Origin: Siphlonurus alternatus
Taxonomy: Eukaryota > Arthropoda > Insecta > Ephemeroptera > Siphlonuridae
Reading direction: 5' to 3'
Length of the DNA: 64,000 nt
Assembly (NCBI GenBank): GCA_949825025.1
Contig: OX463778.1
Location: 32,743,969-32,807,968, forward strand
The notes under the pieces were generated by a model. The model was not told where the DNA came from. It did not search any database and was given only the letters and a program-made list of their open reading frames with translations. The translations under genes were made by a program, and so were the position numbers. Positions 50,720-61,962 of this stretch are shown piece by piece (position 1 is the first letter of the stretch; each line of letters begins with the position of its first letter).

Positions 50720-50926
50720 CTTAAGGGTACTGAGATTGAGGCTCTGGACGCTAGTTTGCCAGAGCTGCTCGGCCATTTGTCCCATCAGCAATGTGATGAT
50801 GTGGAGAACAAGATGGCCAGCCTACGCAACCATTGGGCGCGACTGTGCTCCCTGTTGGAGTCTCGACTGGAGCTGAGCGAGAAATACGTCCGCTTCCACG
50901 CCCTGGCAGTGAGACTAGCAGCTCAG
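50720..50926 (+). CDS. CCDC141: Exon: spectrin rod
   Basis: The acceptor is TTGTTTCAG and the donor GTGAGA, 69 codons. It encodes LKGTEIEALDASLPELLGHL, then MASLRNHWARLCSLLESRLE, a spectrin B/C helix with central Trp, and ends LAVRLAAQ. Confidence 0.92.
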
Positions 50927-51192
50927 GTGAGACAACAAGTCCTGAATGATTTTACAAAATCAGTTCAGATTTAAGATAATTCTAACGAAGCCTTGATTTA
51001 AAAATGTTGCTTATTACATTTTTATTTAATTTCATTGCATTACAAATTGTATAAAAGTCAGATTTAAAGTTTAAAGAGACGCAAGAAAAAAAAAAAAAAA
51101 AATTGATGCAGTATACAAAACTGAGTATGATTAAGGAATTGCTGGAAAAATTTATGTTCAGTTATTTGAGTACATTTGTTGACATGTTGCAG

Positions 51193-51348
51193 ATCGATGC
51201 TGCTGAGGAATCAATGCGTCGTGCACCGGATGAAGACAGTGAAAGGTCCGGCAAGCAGGCCCCACAGGAGGAGCAGTGGCTGGCCTGCCAACAGCAGCTC
51301 CTGCAACTGTCTACCGCGGGAAACAACTTTATGCAAGACACCGCCAAG
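51193..51348 (+). CDS. CCDC141: Exon: spectrin rod, charged loop
   Basis: The acceptor is ATGTTGCAG and the donor GTAGGA, 52 codons. It encodes a charged loop (MRRAPDEDSERSGKQAPQEE) followed by QWLACQQQLLQLSTAGNNF. Confidence 0.88.
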
Positions 51349-53295
51349 GTAGGACTCTCAATCTTTTATACTGTACTTACATCTTAGGGACACTGTGTAT
51401 GTACTTTTGCAAAGTACAGCATTTATTATTAAATATTTATACTGTTATTTTATGATGAATGGGAATAAAAAATAATCATGAATTTTATGGGGAATATATT
51501 ATATATAATATTATATACTATAATATGTTCCTATATTATATCTTATATTTTTCAACAAAATATATTGTTTTTATATATAATTATTTATTTACTCGATTAC
51601 CTTTTTTTCTGCAGTTTTTATGTTTTGTATGTTGTGGTAGGGTATACAGTAGTTAGTTTACCAATGAAATCTGCCTTCTTGTTTGTTTAAAATGTTCTGT
51701 TTTCTTTTCTTTTTTTTTATTTATTTTTTTATTAGTTACCAGGAAATTAATCTGTTTTTTAAACTTTCAGTTTTGAATTCACTTTGTAGCAGACTGTTAA
51801 TTTGTCTGAAAATAGGTCAAGGAAGGTTTCAATTTTCAAACCCCTAGCTTGAAAAATTACTATTTTAATTTGTCAAACTATTTTATATTTGTTAGTGGCA
51901 AGTATGTTAAGTGCTATATTAAGAAAGCTTCGATTTTGCTTAAAAAACTTATCATCATGCTATTGAATTTTACTTTTCTTTCTATGGATATGTCTATTTC
52001 GAAATGACATGACATGTTGAATAATAATTATTACAAATAATATTTAAGCTTATGCTTTTTTTTATGCATGTAATGCACACTACTTGTTGTGTACAAATTT
52101 AAGGTTAAAAAATATTACAACAGTTATAACTACGGTATAGGTTAAATTAGTTTTTTATCAATTTATTATTTTTAAGTAAAAAAAGAAGATAATATAAAAA
52201 ATGTAAATTCGAGGGATTCAATTACTTTTATAAATTGTGACTTAAGGTAGAGATAACGCCAATCAGCTGTTCGACGTACTCCCGTTTGATTAACAATAAA
52301 ACCTTAGCAAATTCACAAAAATTCTGAATTTTTTTAGAGGCAGATATTAGTGCCTTAAAGCTATAGAAAAAATTTCAAAACAATTTAACGAGCCTATTTT
52401 TTTTATTAATTTTTTTTTTTAATTTTCAGCTAGGGCTTTCCCATGGAGAGACAAACTAAAAACTTAATTAAAAAAAATCGTCTCGTTAAATTGTTTTGAA
52501 AATTTTTCTATGACTTTTAGGCACTAATATCTGCCTCTCAAAAAAAATTAAGAATTTTTGTGAATTTGCTAAGGTTCACATGTTAATCAAATGGAGCTAA
52601 AAAAACAGCCGATCGACGTTATCTCTACCTTAAATATAAATCAATTTATTAATTAATTAGTTATTACTGTAAATTATATTGAATTGAAACTCAATGCTTT
52701 CCAATTGTATATTTATATAATATTCTCGCAATAAAATGTGAAAATACGCGACAAAGCGCGTCAAAAATTACAAACGTGGAATTGGGAAAAGAATAAAAAG
52801 TTTAATCTTTGAAGCTATTTTTGCATTGATCTAATCTTGCACTTACTCGGCCACTAAAATTCGAATCTAACGACTCTGATTCTATATTTGCAAGCGCTAT
52901 AAAAAACTTTCAACATTATGTCCCTGTTCTTGCATATATAAATAAAAATATAAATTCAATTCGTTAGATTTTTTAGAAGATGGTGTTAAGATGGGTGTTA
53001 TATATATTTTTTACGGAAGGGAGATTTTAAAGATGAGAGTTATTTTTATCTGGGATATGAGTTGGCGTTTCGCCCGACGTACATGTTATATGTATGAAAG
53101 AAACGTTCTTTAGACCGGAGCTTGGCTCTAGAGCTGGCTGGAGCTTGTCTCGTGTAAATAACTTTGCATCGTGTTTAAAAAATTATTTAGTAACAAGTCG
53201 TCTCATTGGTCCGAATGCTAGCGGAGATTCCCGACGAAAATTTAATTAGATATGAAACTTGGTGAGATTCATGGCGCGGTGTCTGGTGTGTTCAG
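51349..53295. other. AT-rich intron
   Basis: About 1.95 kb. It contains the TTAA-flanked MITE at 52243-52632. No gene seen. Confidence 0.75.
52243..52632. mobile_element. TTAA-flanked MITE (piggyBac type)
   Basis: TIRs GGTAGAGATAACG and CGTTATCTCTACC are each bordered by TTAA (52242-52245 and 52630-52633), the target duplication used by piggyBac elements. Most of the interior is one long inverted repeat (GGCAGATATTAGTGCC on the left). Non-coding. The class call is from the target site only. Confidence 0.75.
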
Positions 53296-53496
53296 GAAGC
53301 GACCGCGCCTCCCTCGTCGCGGCAGGACCCGCACTTGGACGTGAAACGTGCCCGCCTCTGTGTTGAGACGCTGCTCGAGCACTTCAACAACCACCAAGTG
53401 ACGCTAGAAACTTCGTGGACCACCTGGCAGACGCGAATATCGACCTTCCGGGAGACCACCGTCCAGTGGCAGAGGATCATGATCGAAAGCTCCAGG
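53296..53496 (+). CDS. CCDC141: Exon: spectrin rod
   Basis: The acceptor is TGTGTTCAG and the donor GTAAGT, 67 codons. It encodes a Pro-rich start, VETLLEHFNNHQVTLETSWT and TVQWQRIMIESSR. Three Trp in helical register fit a spectrin repeat. Confidence 0.9.
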
Positions 53497-55456
53497 GTAA
53501 GTACGAAATTAACCTAAGGGAAATATGCTACTTTATACGTTTTATGAAACTTTAATGAACCGTTTAGCGTGTAAGATTTCGATTTTATACAGCGTTAGAA
53601 TTACGTGTGCCAAAAAACGTTGGCGTGTGATAATTTGTAAGAAAAATTAGCTAATATTAATTATCACAATTAAGAAAAAAAAATGTGAAGATTTAAAAAA
53701 AAAAAAATGTTTATGAAAACTGTCAGCTACAAGTATATTTTTAATAAATACGCGCAGCTGTTATAATTCTACGATTCACATATAACTTCTAAAATTCACA
53801 TTAAACTAATATGCTAGAGCTTTCAATAACAATAATATATGTAATGACACCAAGATTATTGATATTACTTTGCATGTAATGGCAGAAGATATTAATTACG
53901 AAACGTTCAATCATTGTCGTTCTACGTACACGTCAAAGCGCACATACCAAAGTTTTGTTGTATATTTTTTTTGTCACGTCCGTGAACTTCATAAAGCTAA
54001 AACAAATGAGACATGACCTATATAATAATAATATCTTCAGTTTCGCTTGCCAGGTGTCTGAAAGGGAGTCAGTTGCGAGCTCGAGTTAGCTAAGAATGAT
54101 TCCAGTGTAAAGAGCTCAGACCTCGATATGCCGCGTGTATCGGTGTTCTCGTGCTTGGGACAGGCGTATTTGGTGAGCTTTTATTAATTAAAATTCTGTA
54201 GTTTTGTTTAGTCCTGTAATATATATTTGTGGCTGGTTATGTCTAAATTTGTCTAAAGGAAGTTACTTAAAAAAGAAATACGCTGTTCTTCTAACAAAGA
54301 AAGATATTGTTACAAGAAGTAAAAAAGTTCTCAGTTTCAATTTTTTTCCATAGTTATACTGTGATGCTAGAAATAACTTTTAAACCATGGGAGAGCGAAG
54401 GCTTTAATGTTGTTATAGAATTTACGAAGCATGCATGCGGTAGTAGCCTAATGCTAGCTTGCTGTAAGCAGTTTATCTCTTGCGGCGAGGCGTGAAATGT
54501 TTGTTCCATGCAGAGTTAAAATATACGTGATGATTTATACGAAAACATCAGTAGCGGCCGGAGTGTAATTATTTTCATCTTAAACGCTGCCAATGGGATT
54601 TTCCAAGATCTGTTTGAACTTTCGGGTTGAAAAGTTACTGAAGTTACGTACTCGCGTCTCGCGTGCGTCTAATTTTGGGACACGCCCACGTACTTGTCCA
54701 CTCGGCGACACATGACACGATCTAGATGAAGTGTAATGAATTTTAAGATATAGTTAACATTTTGCTGCCTCAAATAAAAACCGATGATAAAAATTTAAGT
54801 GTTTTATTGAAAATGTAAAATCGCATGATCATAACATTTACTCTACGAGGTTTTTAAAGTCCATTGAAGTATATACATTTACTATATTATACATTTATAA
54901 TATATATATATATATATCATATAATGTATATAATAATTTATTATACATGCACCTTACGCGAGCGTTTTAAAGTATACATAATTTACGTATACTATAGGTA
55001 CTCTGCAAGAACGATAAATATAAATAGACGGTGCTCGATTTTTAAGGGGTTTTATAAATTATATTTTTATTTCTATATTTTGTATTGAAAAAAAAAATCA
55101 GTGTAATGAAAAAAAAAATAACTTTTTTTAACAGTATTTTTATTGGCAACATGCAGTAGATTTTGTGATCATTATTAAGAAATATTTTGTAAAGAAGAGA
55201 AATATATAAATATATACGGTTTATTTTTCTTTTCCATGCCAAAGAGCCATCATGAAGTGTGTATAATAGATAGTGTCTTAGCGTGTAGCTGAAAGTGAAT
55301 TATAGGAATTATATAATTCCTGTAATGCACTTTCATCAGCTACAAACTATCTATTATATCACACTCCATAATTAAATGGACAGAAAAATAAACCGTAATT
55401 TTATCTGATTTATCTCCACCATAAACGTAATTTTCGAGTTCCTTATCGTTCTCCAG
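53497..55456. other. AT-rich intron
   Basis: About 1.96 kb. It contains an AT-dinucleotide stretch near 54900 and the inverted-repeat element at 55257-55364. No exon recognised. Confidence 0.7.
55257..55364. mobile_element. Small inverted-repeat element
   Basis: GTGTGTATAATAGATAGT and GTAGCTGAAAGTG on the left pair with CACTTTCATCAGCTAC and ACTATCTATTATATCACAC on the right. The centre GGAATTATATAATTCC is itself palindromic. Confidence 0.8.
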
Positions 55457-55640
55457 ACGGTGGACTGGGTGTCTCGGCTGGACGCTCAGTTCTACCCGCT
55501 GTTGGACGCGGACGAGGTGGCGCCTCGCGGCGTCGTGCGGCGCTTGGAGGAGCGTCAGGCCCGCGTGCTGCCTGAGGCGAGGCGCGCGCAGGCCGAGGTA
55601 GAGCTCAGACTGCGGGCCGTCGAGTCGCTTCAAGTGCAAG
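55457..55640 (+). CDS. CCDC141: Exon: spectrin rod
   Basis: The acceptor is GTTCTCCAG; the donor GTGAGT leaves one base. It encodes TVDWVSRLDAQFYPLLDADE, then VVRRLEERQARVLPEARRA. DWVSRLD is a spectrin A-helix core. Confidence 0.9.
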
Positions 55641-56106
55641 GTGAGTTATATGCATCTCTCGTTCGGTACCAGGCTAATTTATTCAACCAGGAACTCAATT
55701 AGGAAGATCTTTATAATTATATTTTTAACTTAAACATGTTAGAAATAAAGTTTGTTTGTTATTTTAATAAATTTTTTGAGCATCACCTACCTTGTTGATT
55801 TCATTATCGCCGAATTTTTTTTTTTTACTTTTTGTCTAGATTTGTCTCTCCCCCCTCCTCCTTTCCATACTCTATATTTAGAAAGAAACATACAAGTTTC
55901 CTTTTATTCATTTATTTTCACAACAAAAAATTTCGTTTGAAAAATAAAACAAAAAAACAAAACAAAACAAAAGGTGGTGGGGAAAGAAATTAATTTTTTT
56001 TTTTTTGCAACATTCAATGCCTATAATTACATCTAATTTTACATTACATCTGATTTTCCTATATAATCTCAGTCACGTTTCGATCATGTTGTGTGCATGT
56101 GTGCAG

Positions 56107-56237
56107 GCGAGGCCCAGGTCCAGCGTGACAACGTGGTGACACAGCTGCTGCAGCTCAACCAGAGGGTCAACACCATCGTCTCAGAGTACCAAGTCCTGCT
56201 TCAGATGCTCATCGCCTTCTTCAAGAACGTTGCAGAG
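56107..56237 (+). CDS. CCDC141: Exon: spectrin rod
   Basis: The acceptor is TGTGTGCAG and the donor GTACGA. Two bases complete a Gly codon; it encodes EAQVQRDNVVTQLLQLNQRV and QVLLQMLIAFFKNVAE, a C-helix ending. Confidence 0.9.
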
Positions 56238-56586
56238 GTACGACTTTCGAGTACGCCTCGGGGGCAAATTTAATAATAAATAGATTAAATACTGTCAGAT
56301 AAAAGCAAAACATAATAATAGATATGTTTAAAACCTGTTAGGTTAAAAATATAACAATCACTATATGGGTTTCAGTGAAAAATAAGACAATAATAATTGG
56401 AAAAAAAAAATATTTATATATAATAAATTAATGAAATAAATGATGAAAAAAACAAATGAAAAATAAATCAATAAATGAACAAACAAACAAATATTTTAAT
56501 TATATAAATACTGTATAATATTTAAATAAATAATAAGTGTAAAGAATACTTGAACTTAAGTAAAATGGAGACTTATGTGTTCACAG

Positions 56587-56763
56587 CTGGAGAAGACGGT
56601 GGAAGGCCTGCAGGTCCAGTACCGAGGCACGGTGCTCCCCACGGATGTGACCAGCGTGGAGAAGATGCTTAAAGAACACGAGGCCTCACGACACACCGTG
56701 TCCGAGCTCTTCCGCTTTACCAGCAACGAGAGCCAACAGGTCATCGCACGCATCAGGCAACAG
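56587..56763 (+). CDS. CCDC141: Exon: spectrin rod
   Basis: The acceptor is GTGTTCACAG and the donor GTGGGG, 59 codons. It encodes LEKTVEGLQVQYRGTVLP and VEKMLKEHEASRHTVSELFR. Confidence 0.9.
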
Positions 56764-57075
56764 GTGGGGACACTCTGTTGCTTTTGTCATACATTCATAT
56801 AGTGTGACGGAGGCATGACATAATTATTATTCTAAGTGCTTTGAATAAAGTGTTTACAAAAAGTAGCGAAAACATTCAAAATTACAGTATAATTAATTTT
56901 TGATTCATTGATAAAATATTTATATTTTTAATGACAAAATAAATACAACTACAACTTCATTATTTTCAGCTTATTTATAATTATCAGCTTTTTTTTTTTT
57001 GGTGTCACATTTCATTTAATTAATCTAATTAATTTGTCGGTATTAGACAAAACCTCACTAAGTCTGTTTTTCCAG

Positions 57076-57348
57076 GAGCCGGGCCAGGCAGCCCAGAACG
57101 ATGTGGAGGTGATCTCTCGCGTGCTGGGGTCTCGCCAGGTGCAGTGGGAGCAAGGTTGGGAGGAAAGACATGCACAGCTGGAGCAGCACCTGCAGCGTTG
57201 CCAGTTTGATGCAGACCTACAGCAGCTCAACCAGCAGCTTGCAGATCTGGCAACACAGCTCGGCAGGGTCAGGGGCCAGTTTGGGGAATCCCTGGCGACA
57301 GCAAGAGCAAACGCTCAGGCCTTTGTGGCCTTTGAGAGGACAATAGAG
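57076..57348 (+). CDS. CCDC141: Exon: spectrin rod
   Basis: The acceptor is TTTTTCCAG and the donor GTGGGT, 91 codons. It encodes AAQNDVEVISRVLGSRQVQW, a Gln-rich helix (LEQHLQRCQFDADLQQLNQQ) and AQAFVAFERTIE. Confidence 0.91.
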
Positions 57349-57564
57349 GTGGGTGGAGTCAATGTTTGTGTGCTTAAGTAGCTTCAATTTCTGGCAATGT
57401 CTTTTTAATTTTGTTGTTTTGTTGATAAAAAACAATGAAATAAAATGTTTTTATATCAAAAGTAACAATTTGGAAGAACACTCATAATTCAAAGTTATTT
57501 CCCTTTAAATGCACAATTCCGCATCACTATTTCCTTCATGGAACTTGATATCTTTGGTAATCAG

Positions 57565-57756
57565 CTGCTGGAGCGGAGGGTGACGATGTTCGTGAGCACT
57601 GCTGAGAACCTTCTTGCTGTGGAGCACATGTCGTCCAGCCATGTCCAGCAGGAGCTGGAGAGACTGCAGGCGCGCTGGGCCATGCTCAGGTCGCAGGTCA
57701 CCGAGTCCAAGCGGCTCATCGACCTCAGCGTCCAGTATTTCATTCTCGTCGAGGAG
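57565..57756 (+). CDS. CCDC141: Exon: spectrin rod
   Basis: The acceptor is TTTGGTAATCAG with a mediocre tract; the donor is GTATGT, 64 codons. It encodes LLERRVTMFVSTAENLLAVE and LQARWAMLRSQVTESKRLID, a Trp-containing B helix. Frame agrees with both neighbours. Confidence 0.88.
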
Positions 57757-58148
57757 GTATGTGTACCAGCAATCAGGAAAATTGTGGAGTGACGTAATTG
57801 TAACTGTCTCCTTGTTACATGCTCGCTAAAGGAAACAGGTAACTTTAAGATGTCTTAATGCAGGGTACATTTTTTTTTAACAGTACATCAGGTGGTGAAT
57901 TTTTAGAACCATTCAATTCAATTATGTAAAATGATTTTTTTTTAATTACAATTTTTTATGTTTTTTTGCAGCAAATACCGTATCATATCTATAGCCTATA
58001 AGCTAAGAATTTCGATCTATTTTTGAAATCACATTAATGAGAATTGCATGTTTATTTTTCTATACAGTAAAGAAATAATTTATAAAAAATTATATTTAGT
58101 AGTATTTTTTTCTTTGATAGGTAGTATTATACATTATTTGTGTAACAG

Positions 58149-58529
58149 GCCGAGGAATGGTTCAGAGAAGGTAGTCGTCTACTTGTTACGATTGCTCGCA
58201 AGTCCACGGCAGTCAAGACTCCAGAAGAAGCAACTCAACTCCTCAGTGAAGTGGAAATGTTCCTCAGACCTGGTGAAGCTCGACAAAACGAACGCATTGC
58301 CAAGATTTCCTCTCTGGCCTCTCAGCTGTACGGTAAGCTGACCAACAAGTGCCGTAAGTGGGAGATTCTGATAGAGATTGTTACAGGGGAGGAGAGGTCA
58401 CGGCAAGTCACGACTGTGCTGACGGAGAACCACGAGATGTTGGAGTCATTCAGCGTGATCAACATCGAACTTACGACCCTGATTCGAAACCTGAGGGCTG
58501 CAGACGACGAGAGACAACGACAGAAGAGG
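58149..58529 (+). CDS. CCDC141: Exon: last spectrin-type segment
   Basis: The acceptor is GTGTAACAG and the donor GTGAGA, 127 codons. It encodes AEEWFREGSRLLVTIARKST, KTPEEATQLLSEVEMFL, RIAKISSLASQLYG and NHEMLESFSVINIEL. These run parallel to the C-terminal rod of CCDC141 (FWYEDASATVVRVGKYST, KTKEAVKIL, LAQHLYG, HKEVLESV). Confidence 0.93.
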
Positions 58530-58727
58530 GTGAGAATAGTTTTCCAGCTCATCATGATCTAACCTCAGTACAATTTACTAACTAAAATGTTAATCTAGTA
58601 TGACATTTGATTGGGAAGAAATAGTAAAATAGCCTTATTTTTACATATGATTTTTTATACTAGATATTTTTTAATATAGTCCTAGCTAAGTTGCATGAAG
58701 AAGTTGCTGACTGACCTTTGGTTTCAG

Positions 58728-58877
58728 GAACTGCTGGAGGCTGATGCATCATTGACGGCCGCTAGACTCGAGGCTGAAGCTGCAAGAGCAGCGGCTGCAG
58801 CTGCCGAGGATGCAAGAAGGTCCTCTGAGGCAGCAGCACAGGCTCTCAAAGAAGCAGAGCGAGAGAGACAGAGAAGG
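58728..58877 (+). CDS. Exon: Ala/Glu/Arg module 1
   Basis: The acceptor is TGGTTTCAG and the donor GTACGT, exactly 50 codons. It encodes LTAARLEAEAARAAAAAAED and ends KEAERERQRR. It is homologous residue by residue to the next exon and to the start of the one after. Confidence 0.9.
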
Positions 58878-58929
58878 GTACGTTTATCAAGATGAAACTA
58901 GTGACCATGACTGAAAGGTGTTTTTGCAG

Positions 58930-59079
58930 GAGCAACAACAAGCTGAGGCATCCCTGGCCACTGCAAGAGCCGAGGCAGAGGCAGCGAGATTAGCGGCCGC
59001 AGCAGCAGAGGAAGCAAGAAGGGCGTCCGAGGCTGCAGCAAAGGCATTGAGCGAGGCTGAGAGGGAACGTCAAAGACAG
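58930..59079 (+). CDS. Exon: Ala/Glu/Arg module 2
   Basis: The acceptor is TTTTTGCAG and the donor GTACCA, again exactly 50 codons. It encodes LATARAEAEAARLAAAAAEE, then ARRASEAAAKAL and ends SEAERERQRQ. The preceding intron is only 52 bases. Confidence 0.91.
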
Positions 59080-59334
59080 GTACCAATTTTCACTGAAGAT
59101 TGGAGCAATGTTAAAATTTCACTTTTGTACTTGCGTAGACAAATTAATTTTGAGCACTAATTTAAGTTTTAAAAATTCCAACTGAAAATATACTGTATTA
59201 TATTTAAGGGATCAGAAATCATATGGTTCTAAAGTTTGAAATGACTCCAATGAAAGGGAAATTATTATATGTAAACCTATTGCCAAGATTCTATTTGTAC
59301 AGTACAGTAGTTCAGCAATCTCTTTGTTTTTCAG

Positions 59335-60129
59335 GAACAATTGAAAGCAGAAGAGTCATTAGCAGCTGCAAGGGCAGAGGCAGAGTTAGCTAAAAATGCC
59401 GCGGCTGCAGCAGAAGAAGCTCGAAGGGCTGCTGAGGCTGCTGCTAATGCTATGAAAGATGAAGAAGCAAGGAGAGCGAGAGACGCAGCTGAACATGCAC
59501 GCAGGGCTGAAGAAGCAAGAAGGGCAGCTGAGGCAGAGACTTTACGACTTCAGGCAATGCGGGAGGAGGAAGCCAGGAAGGCTGCTGCAGTAGCAGAATA
59601 TACACGACGGGCGGAGGAAGCCCAGCGTGCTGCAGAGGCCGAGGCACTCAGGCTAGAGGCTTTGAAGGAGGAAGAGGCTCGCAAGGCCGCAGAAGCAGCA
59701 GAGAACGCTCGGAAGGCAGAGGAACAGTGGAGAGCTGACGAGGTTAGGAGAGCTGCGGAGTCTGCCGAGAGGGTGAGGAAAGAGGAGGAAGCAAGGAAAG
59801 CTGCAGAGGAAGAGAGACTTAGACATGAACAAGCAAGGAGAGCTGCGGAAGCAGAGAGAATTAGACAAGAGGAGGCTGCAAGGAAGGCTACAGAGAAGGC
59901 CAGGCAAGAAGAAGAAGCGAGAAAGGCTGCAGAGGTTGAAAGAATTCGACAGGAGGAGGCGACAAGAAAGGCAAAGCAAGAGGAAGAAAAGAGAAAGGCT
60001 GCCGAGGCCGAGAGAACCAGACAAGAAGAGGAGAGGAGAGCAGCAGAGGCTGAGAGAGCTCGTAGAGAGGACGAAGCTCAGAGAGCAGCTGAGGAGAAAG
60101 CCAGGCAGGAGGAGGAAGCAAGGAGAGCT
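59335..60129 (+). CDS. Exon: Ala/Glu/Arg module 3 and long charged helix
   Basis: The acceptor is TGTTTTTCAG and the donor GTGAGT, 265 codons, the longest exon. It starts like modules 1 and 2 (LAAARAEAELAKNAAAAAEE) and then repeats EEARKAAEAAE and EEARRAAEAER types to its end. Glu and Arg/Lys at 3-4 residue spacing predict a stable single alpha-helix or coiled coil of some 40 nm. It separates the spectrin rod from the Ig domains. Other-frame and minus-strand frames here are shadows. Confidence 0.92.
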
Positions 60130-60432
60130 GTGAGTGATATTTTATCTTATTATGCATGGTCACAGTTTCATCCATGATTTTAAATTGTGAAAAAAATTAG
60201 TATTAGTTTTCCTTTCTGAAATTTAATTATTTTAATATTTTAATTAACTGTATTTTTTTAGTAATACATAGTTTCATCCCAGGAAATTTTCCACAGTGAA
60301 AGAAAAAAAAAAGTTTTTTTTTTTATTAATATTATCATTATTATTTAAAAAAAAAATTAAGATACTGCAATTGCTTGATTCCAGAGCTTAATGTATTTTG
60401 TAGTGAAATACATGTCATGTTTCTTCTCTTAG

Positions 60433-60572
60433 ATTCCAGTTATTGAGCCTCAACCTGCTCCCATGAAGGTCCAACTCGAGGAGTCTGCCCCAGTCCTCAC
60501 TGTCCCCGTCTTTGTAGAAGCTCTCAGAGACTCCGTCATCCAGGAGGGAGACAAGTTCACCTTCGAGTGCAG
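60433..60572 (+). CDS. Exon: linker and first half of Ig 1
   Basis: The acceptor is TCTCTTAG; the donor is the non-canonical GC (CAG|GCATGT), leaving two bases. It encodes a Pro-rich linker, VFVEALRDSVIQEGDKF and the B-strand FTFEC. A GT three bases later would break the frame. Confidence 0.87.
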
Positions 60573-60633
60573 GCATGTACCAGCATGTTCTTTGTAATCT
60601 CGTATCACAGTGCTAATGAACTTGTTCTTGCAG

Positions 60634-60839
60634 GGTGTCTGGAGTGCCTGTGCCTCAAGTGGAGTGGTTTAAAGACGGAATCTCGATACAAAATAACCCA
60701 GACTATCATACTAGTTTCTACAAAGGTATTTGTCAACTTCGAATAGAAGAAACCTTTACTGAGGATTCTGCTAAGTTTACATGTAAAGCTGTAAATGCAG
60801 CTGGTAAAGCTGAAACTCATGCTACATTATCTGTGAAAG
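60634..60839 (+). CDS. Exon: second half of Ig 1
   Basis: The acceptor is TTCTTGCAG; the donor GTAAAT leaves one base. It encodes VSGVPVPQVEWFKDG, then LRIEETFTEDSAKFTCKAVN. The Cys pair, the Trp and the ED.A.F.C.A.N pattern define an I-set domain of titin type. Confidence 0.93.
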
Positions 60840-60900
60840 GTAAATGTTACTTTAATTTCTTAAAAAATACGGGTTTTGATGTAATACTGTTTTTTCACAG

Positions 60901-61197
60901 AACCTGGACCCCAGCTTACTCCTCCTGTGTTCTTGAAACCACTACTAGATGGCACTGCACGTGAGGGTGGAAAATACCAACTTGAGTGTACAGTTCACGG
61001 TTACCCTCTACCCACGGTACAGTGGTTCAAGGACGGTACTTGTATTGATGCCTCGCCAGATTATGTTATTACTTTTAACAATGGTCAAGCCATTCTGCAG
61101 CTTGATGAGGTGTTCCTTGAAGATCAAGCAATGTTCTGCTGTCAGGCGTCCAATAGACTTGGCACTTGTCAAACTGAAGCCAAGTTAACTGTCGAAC
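60901..61197 (+). CDS. Exon: Ig 2, complete domain
   Basis: The acceptor is TTTTTCACAG; the donor GTAAGT leaves one base. It encodes PPVFLKPLLDGTAREG, YQLECTVHGYPLPTVQWFKD and LEDQAMFCCQASNRLG. One exon, one domain, both cysteines present. Confidence 0.94.
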
Positions 61198-61548
61198 GTA
61201 AGTATACTAATTAGAAAATTCTGTAGCTATTTTAAGAGGTAATTTTGCTAATTAGCATTATCTGAATAGCAGTGTTATAACAAAAGTCATGCCTTTTTAA
61301 AATTAAATATAAACATTCTCATTTTTTTTTTTTAATTATGACATATAAAATTATTGACATTATACTGTAATTATAATTAATGTAAATTTTACTATTGAAT
61401 ATACTTTTTAATTTAAAAGTTTATGAAGATAAGTATCAAAATAATATTTCCGTATATCTTTCTATCGTCTTTCTACTATTGTTTAATTAAAATTTCAATC
61501 TTCCCATTCTCAAAAATCATAACCATTTAAATAATTTTTTTCCTGCAG

Positions 61549-61712
61549 CTTTGGAACCCACTCAGACTCCTGCATTCACTGTGCCACTAAGCAATATTAT
61601 GGCTCGTACTGGACAGAAAATCAAGCTAGAATGCGAAGTATCTGGAATTCCAGAGCCTCGAATTACTTGGACACACGATGGAAAACTCGTCAAAGAAACC
61701 AGAGAAGTCAAG
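61549..61712 (+). CDS. Exon: first half of Ig 3
   Basis: The acceptor is TTCCTGCAG and the donor GTAAAA. It encodes PAFTVPLSNIMARTGQKIK, LECEVSGIPEPRITWTHDG. B-strand Cys and C-strand Trp are present. Confidence 0.92.
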
Positions 61713-61777
61713 GTAAAAAACAACTTATAAATCAATGTTGGATGTTTCTTGTTATATACTTTTTTATTTTATTTTAG

Positions 61778-61906
61778 ATTGTCCATGACAAATGCAAATC
61801 CACGCTTCATATTTCTGAGGCCTTCCCTAAGGATGCTGGTGTGTACACTGCCAGAGCTAAGAACTTGGCTGGGGGTGCCACCAGCTCCTGTAATGTGTCC
61901 GTGAAG
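61778..61906 (+). CDS. Exon: second half of Ig 3
   Basis: The acceptor is TATTTTAG and the donor GTAAGT, 43 codons. It encodes STLHISEAFPKDAGVYTARA and NLAGGATSSCNVSVK. The F-strand Cys is replaced by Ala (YTARAKN), so no canonical disulfide-type pair, as in many intracellular Ig domains. Confidence 0.92.
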
Positions 61907-61962
61907 GTAAGTGAAGAGGTTCTTACACTCAGGGTAGTGTGTGACCAAGTTCTATGTCTCAG

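Noticed and set aside
59450..60175. Minus-strand frames over the Ala/Glu/Arg exon
   Set aside because: Shadows of a compositionally biased real exon; no splice support or family.
60577..60578. GT donor after GCAT in Ig 1
   Set aside because: Would shift the reading frame of the Ig domain; the GC donor keeps it.
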